Assembly (NCBI GenBank): GCA_016872875.1
Contig: VGYW01000427.1
Location: 1-7,170 of the forward strand
Length of the DNA: 7,170 nt
Reading direction: 5' to 3'
DNA from: Planctomycetota bacterium
GTDB taxonomy: Bacteria > Planctomycetota > PUPC01 > DSUN01
Each line of letters starts with the position of its first letter. The first letter of the stretch is position 1. The notes beneath the pieces were generated by a model. The model was given only the letters and a program-made list of their open reading frames with translations. It made no database searches and had not been told where the DNA came from. Positions 4,107-7,170 of this stretch are shown here, in pieces. Both the position numbers and the translations under genes were made by a program.

Positions 4107-6932
4107 TTTCGCCCACGTGGTGCCAATGGCCACGTCCACCTTGACGGGCACCTTGAGTTCCATCGCGCCCTCCATCTCCTCGCGGACGGCGCGGGCTACG
4201 GCCTCGGCCTCGCCGGCAGGAACGTCGAAGACCAGTTCGTCGTGGACCTGAAGGATCATCCAGGCGTCGGGGTGGGAGGCGCGGAGGCGGGGGTCGAGGC
4301 GGACCATAGCGACCTTGATGAGGTCGGCGGCGGAGCCCTGGATGGGGGTGTTGACGGCGGCGCGCTCGGCGGCGGAGCGGGTGCCCTGGTTGTCGCTGGA
4401 GATTTCGGGGATGGGGCGGCGGCGCCCGAGGAGCGTGGTCACAAAGCCGTCGCGCTCGGCCGCGGCAATCGTGTCCTCCGTGAACTTCTTGATCAGCGGG
4501 TAGCGGCGGAAGTAGCGGGCGATGAACTCCTGCGCGTCCTCCAGGCTGATCCCCGTGTCGTGCGCGAGGCGCTGCGGCCCCATGCCGTAGATGATGCCGA
4601 AGTTGATGGCCTTCGAGCGGGCGCGCATCTCGGGGGTGACGGCCTCGATGGGCACCTCGAAGACCTCGGAGGCCGTGCGGCGGTGGATGTCCTCGCCGCG
4701 CCCAAAGGCGGCGATGAGGTTGGGGTCGCCCGTGTAGTGGGCGAGGATGCGGAGCTCGATCTGCGAGTAGTCGGCGCACACGAGCACGCGCGACGGGTCG
4801 CTGGGCACGAACGCCTCGCGAATCTTCTTGCCCAGCTCCGTGCGAATCGGGATGTTCTGGAGGTTCGGCTCGGACGACGACAGCCGCCCCGTGGCCGTGA
4901 CGGTCTGGTTGAACGACGTGTGAATCTTGCCTGTCCTGGGGTTGACAAGTTCAGGGAAGGCGTCTACGTAGGTTCCCTTGAGTTTCGCCAGGCCGCGGTA
5001 CTCGAGGATGAGCTTGACGATTGGCTCCTCCGCGAAGTCCTCCAGGGCGTCCACGCTCGTGGCGAAGCCGGTCTTGGTCTTCCGCACGCGGCCCCCCCTG
5101 CCCTTCTGAATCTGGAGCTTCTCGAACAGGATGGCGCCGAGCTGCTGAGTGGAGTTGATGTTGAACTCCTCGCCCGCGAGCTTGTGGATTTCGGCGCCCA
5201 GGGCGTCTATCTTCGCGGCGAACTCGGCGGAGAGGGCGGCGAGGAGACCGAGGTTCACCCGCACGCCGATTGACTCCATCCGGGCGAGGATGCTGACGAG
5301 GGGCACCTCGACCTCCTCGTAGAGGCGCTTGAGCCCCAGCTCTTCCAGCTTCGGCTCGAAGAGCCGATGGAGGCGGAGCGTCACGTCCGCATCTTCGCAG
5401 GCGTAGGGGGCGACCTCGGCCACGGGCACGTCCGCCATGCTGATCTGCGTCTTCCCCTTCCCGATCAGGGCGCTCGTCGGAATCTTCTGAAAGTTCAGGT
5501 GCTTCAGCGCCAACAGGTCCAGATTGTGCTGCCGCTGCGCGGGGTCGAGGAGGTACGACTCCACCATCGTGTCGAAGCCGATGCCGCGCACCTCGATGCC
5601 GTAGTTGGCGAGGACCACCGCGTCGTACTTGATATTCTGCCCGCCCTTGCGAATCCTGGGGTCCTCAAGGATCGGGCGAAGGCGGTCGAGAACCGCCCGC
5701 AGTCGGTGTTCGGTGTTCGGTGTTCGGTGTTGGGGGTAAGATGAAGCCGCGCCGCCGCTGAACAGTGGCAGGTCGCTGTCCGATTGGGGTCTTCGGGCTT
5801 CCAATCCGCAATCCGCAATCCGCAATCCGCAATCGTAGGCGGGCACATAGAAGGCTTCGCGCTCGCGGAAGGCGAAGGAGAGGCCGACGATCTCGGCGCA
5901 GGTCGGCTCGCTCGAGGTCGTCTCGGTATCCAGCACGAACTCCTCCGCGGCGCGCAGGCGGGCGAGAAGGGCGCCGAACGCGCCCTCGTCGCTCACCGTG
6001 TGGTAAACCACCTTGTCGGCAGGAGCGGCCCCTTCCGCCTCGCTGCGGGCTGGGCCGGTGAACCGCACCTTCTCGATGAGTGAGGGGAACTCCAGTTGCT
6101 CGAAGAGCTGGATGAGGCGCGGGGCGTCGGGCGTGTGACGGCCGAATTGCTGGGGGTCGAAGCCCACGGGCGCGTCGGTGCGAATGGTCACCAGCTCGCG
6201 CGAGAGGAGCGCCTGGTCGCGTCCCGCGAGAAGCCCCTCGCGGACCCGCTTGTTCTTCACCTCCGCGGCGTGCTCCAGGGCGGCTTCGAGCGAGCCGAAG
6301 GTCCGGACGAGCTCCACCGCCGTCTTCTCGCCCACGCCTTGGACGCCTGGCACGTTGTCCGAGGCGTCGCCCATGAGGCCGAGGACATCAATGACCTTCT
6401 CTGGGGGGACGCCGAAGCGCGCCTCGACAGCGGCGCGGTCAATCAGCTCATCCTCGCCGCCCTTCTTCTTCAGGTCGAGCAGCTTCACGTGGTCGCTGAC
6501 GAGCTGCGTGAAATCCTTGTCCCCGCTCACGATCAAGGCGTCCCAGCCGGCGTGCTCCGCGCGGCGGGCGATAGTGCCGATCACGTCGTCCGCCTCGTAG
6601 CCTGGGCAGCGGAGGATGGGCAGGCCGAGTGCCGCGGCCACCTCGTCAATCAACGGGAGCTGGTCCCGCATATCGTCGGGCATCTTCTCGCGGGTCGCCT
6701 TGTAGTCGGCGAACCGCTCGTGGCGAAACGTCGGCTCAGGGCTGTCGAACACCACCGCGATGCGGTCGGGTGATTCCCTCTCGATCAGCCGCAGCACCGC
6801 CGACGCAAACCCGTAGATGGCGCTCGTATTCTGCCCCTTCGAGTTGATCAGCGGGCTGCGTATGAACGCGAAGTACGAGCGATACGCCAGCGCATGGCCG
6901 TCAATGAGAAACAGCCGTGGCCGCTCGGGCAT
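4104..6932 (-). CDS. polA: DNA polymerase I
   Basis: A 942-residue replication and repair polymerase that removes RNA primers and fills gaps. The 5' nuclease domain (about 1-290) keeps its acidic metal ligands: Asp11, Asp63, Glu113/Asp115/Asp116, Asp138/Asp140 and Asp189/Asp192. The 3'-5' proofreading domain (about 305-525) keeps Asp335 and Glu337 (DTETT), Asp437 (NIKYD), Tyr510 and Asp514. The polymerase domain keeps motif A (DYSQIELR, Asp721), motif B (Arg770, Lys774, Phe778, Tyr782) and motif C (HDE, 897-899). The Asp335-Asp437 gap is 102 residues against 69 in E. coli (355-424). Asp437-Asp514 (77) and Asp721-Asp898 (177) equal the E. coli spacings. The extra 33 residues lie in a segment (about 366-410) carrying two heptamer repeat tracts. 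No frameshift is seen, so the enzyme is probably active. The ATG follows AGAGGA at 6940-6945. The C-terminus (TTWAK) is slightly short, and the stop codon lies in a repeat. Confidence 0.97.
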   Translation of the reverse strand: MPERPRLFLIDGHALAYRSYFAFIRSPLINSKGQNTSAIYGFASAVLRLIERESPDRIAVVFDSPEPTFRHERFADYKATREKMPDDMRDQLPLIDEVAAALGLPILRCPGYEADDVIGTIARRAEHAGWDALIVSGDKDFTQLVSDHVKLLDLKKKGGEDELIDRAAVEARFGVPPEKVIDVLGLMGDASDNVPGVQGVGEKTAVELVRTFGSLEAALEHAAEVKNKRVREGLLAGRDQALLSRELVTIRTDAPVGFDPQQFGRHTPDAPRLIQLFEQLEFPSLIEKVRFTGPARSEAEGAAPADKVVYHTVSDEGAFGALLARLRAAEEFVLDTETTSSEPTCAEIVGLSFAFREREAFYVPAYDCGLRIADCGLEARRPQSDSDLPLFSGGAASSYPQHRTPNTEHRLRAVLDRLRPILEDPRIRKGGQNIKYDAVVLANYGIEVRGIGFDTMVESYLLDPAQRQHNLDLLALKHLNFQKIPTSALIGKGKTQISMADVPVAEVAPYACEDADVTLRLHRLFEPKLEELGLKRLYEEVEVPLVSILARMESIGVRVNLGLLAALSAEFAAKIDALGAEIHKLAGEEFNINSTQQLGAILFEKLQIQKGRGGRVRKTKTGFATSVDALEDFAEEPIVKLILEYRGLAKLKGTYVDAFPELVNPRTGKIHTSFNQTVTATGRLSSSEPNLQNIPIRTELGKKIREAFVPSDPSRVLVCADYSQIELRILAHYTGDPNLIAAFGRGEDIHRRTASEVFEVPIEAVTPEMRARSKAINFGIIYGMGPQRLAHDTGISLEDAQEFIARYFRRYPLIKKFTEDTIAAAERDGFVTTLLGRRRPIPEISSDNQGTRSAAERAAVNTPIQGSAADLIKVAMVRLDPRLRASHPDAWMILQVHDELVFDVPAGEAEAVARAVREEMEGAMELKVPVKVDVAIGTTWAK
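5703..5730 (-). repeat. Heptamer tract inside polA (ACACCGA x4)
   Basis: Four perfect 7-bp copies (TCGGTGT on the plus strand). On the coding strand they give QHRTPNTEHR at PolA residues 401-410. Because 7 is not a multiple of 3, the repeat reads as the same cyclic peptide (TPNTEHR) in all three frames. It has no stop codon on either strand. Confidence 0.92.
5803..5835 (-). repeat. Heptamer tract inside polA (GCGGATT, about 4.6 copies)
   Basis: Four full AATCCGC units plus AATC on the plus strand. On the coding strand they give DCGLRIADCGL at PolA residues 367-377, with the 7-residue period expected of a heptamer. It lies just after the strand AFYVPA of the exonuclease domain. It is stop-free in all six frames. 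Confidence 0.92.
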
Positions 6933-6939
6933 TGGGGTG

Positions 6940-6945
6940 TCCTCT
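6940..6945 (-). promoter_or_regulatory. Ribosome binding site of polA
   Basis: AGAGGA on the minus strand, 7 bases upstream of the ATG at 6932. It is weaker than those of the other three genes, but the start is also supported by the family N-terminus (LFLIDGHALAYRSYFAF). Confidence 0.6.
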
Positions 6946-6957
6946 CTTCGTCCGTGG

Positions 6958-6987
6958 ATTCTAGCAGCCCCGCGGCCCCACTGTCAA
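6958..6987 (-). promoter_or_regulatory. Sigma70-type promoter of polA
   Basis: On the minus strand: TTGACA (6982-6987), an 18-base spacer, then TAGAAT (6958-6963). Both hexamers are identical to those of ribE. The predicted start is near 6951, about 20 bases before the ATG, so the leader is very short. Confidence 0.78.
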
Positions 6988-7004
6988 GGAACCACGGGCC
7001 TGCC

Positions 7005-7043
7005 CCCTCTCCCTTGGGGCCTGGCCCGAGCGAAGCCGCGGGC
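7005..7043. repeat. Divergent first copy of the hairpin repeat
   Basis: CCCTCTCCC at 7005-7013 matches the left stem of the 41-bp repeat. The usual 3-base loop is replaced by a longer insert (about 7014-7043) that ends where the regular array begins with AGAGGG. The insert contains GGCCCGAGCGAAGCCGCGGGC-like palindromic sequence. It looks like an array-end variant or a second element lodged in the loop. Confidence 0.5.
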
Positions 7044-7170
7044 AGAGGGTTGGGGTGAGGGCGCCCACCCCCTCTCCCTCGGGGAGAGGGTTGGGGTGAG
7101 GGCGCCCACCCCCTCTCCCTCGGGGAGAGGGTTGGGGTGAGGGCGCCCACCCCCTCTCCCTCGGGGAGAG
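7044..7170. repeat. 41-bp tandem hairpin array, cut by the window end
   Basis: Three full 41-bp units start at 7044, 7085 and 7126, with a fourth beginning at 7167. Units appear identical. Each holds a perfect hairpin, CCCTCTCCC-TCG-GGGAGAGGG (7070-7090, 7111-7131, and the truncated third from 7152), joined by TTGGGGTGAGGGCGCCCAC. The array lies upstream of the polA promoter and continues outside the window. No unique spacers are present, so it is not a CRISPR. Similar CCCTCTCCC/GGGAGAGGG hairpins are common dispersed repeats in high-GC bacteria. Confidence 0.9.

Noticed and set aside
5703..5835. Intein or frameshift in polA
   Set aside because: The extra segment is only about 33 residues with no splicing motifs, and the frame is continuous through both repeats.
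7044..7170. CRISPR array
   Set aside because: Units are identical and contiguous with no variable spacers. The same is true of the 3961-4044 array, and no cas genes are present.

Overview
This is a GC-rich bacterial window with four protein genes. Three lie on the minus strand: an FGGY-family sugar kinase, riboflavin synthase (ribE) and DNA polymerase I (polA). One lies on the plus strand: an unrecognised small exported protein. Each gene has a clear Shine-Dalgarno sequence. ribE and polA have textbook sigma70-type promoters with identical -35 and -10 hexamers. The gene mix, high GC and abundance of short palindromic and heptameric repeats suggest an uncultured Planctomycetota-like lineage. 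That placement is inference from general knowledge of such repeats; no marker here proves it.

Layout: 1-228, no secure gene; 229-1785, kinase (minus); 1786-2084, a gap filled with hairpins and a 117-bp inverted repeat; 2085-2711, ribE (minus, GTG start); 2712-3166, a divergent control region with a ribE promoter, a large CGA-triplet palindrome and a promoter for the next gene; 3167-3952, exported protein (plus); 3953-4103, a convergent junction made of a 14-bp tandem repeat and its inverted copy; 4104-6932, polA (minus); 6933-7170, polA promoter and an array of 41-bp hairpin repeats that runs off the window.

The genes do not form one pathway. Kinase and ribE are co-oriented, 299 bp apart, and could share a transcript. 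The exported protein is divergent from ribE and convergent with polA. No defence system, transposase, RNA gene, riboswitch or CRISPR array was seen.

The most striking feature is the density and variety of repeats. Every gap between genes holds a different repeat or palindrome family. Two heptamer repeat tracts also sit inside polA, in frame, in the 3'-5' exonuclease domain. The spacing between the conserved exonuclease Asp residues of motifs I and II is 33 residues longer than in E. coli Pol I, while all other catalytic spacings are the same or nearly so. The two heptamers are free of stop codons in every frame. The intergenic 14-mer is not, which suggests selection on which repeats can enter a gene.
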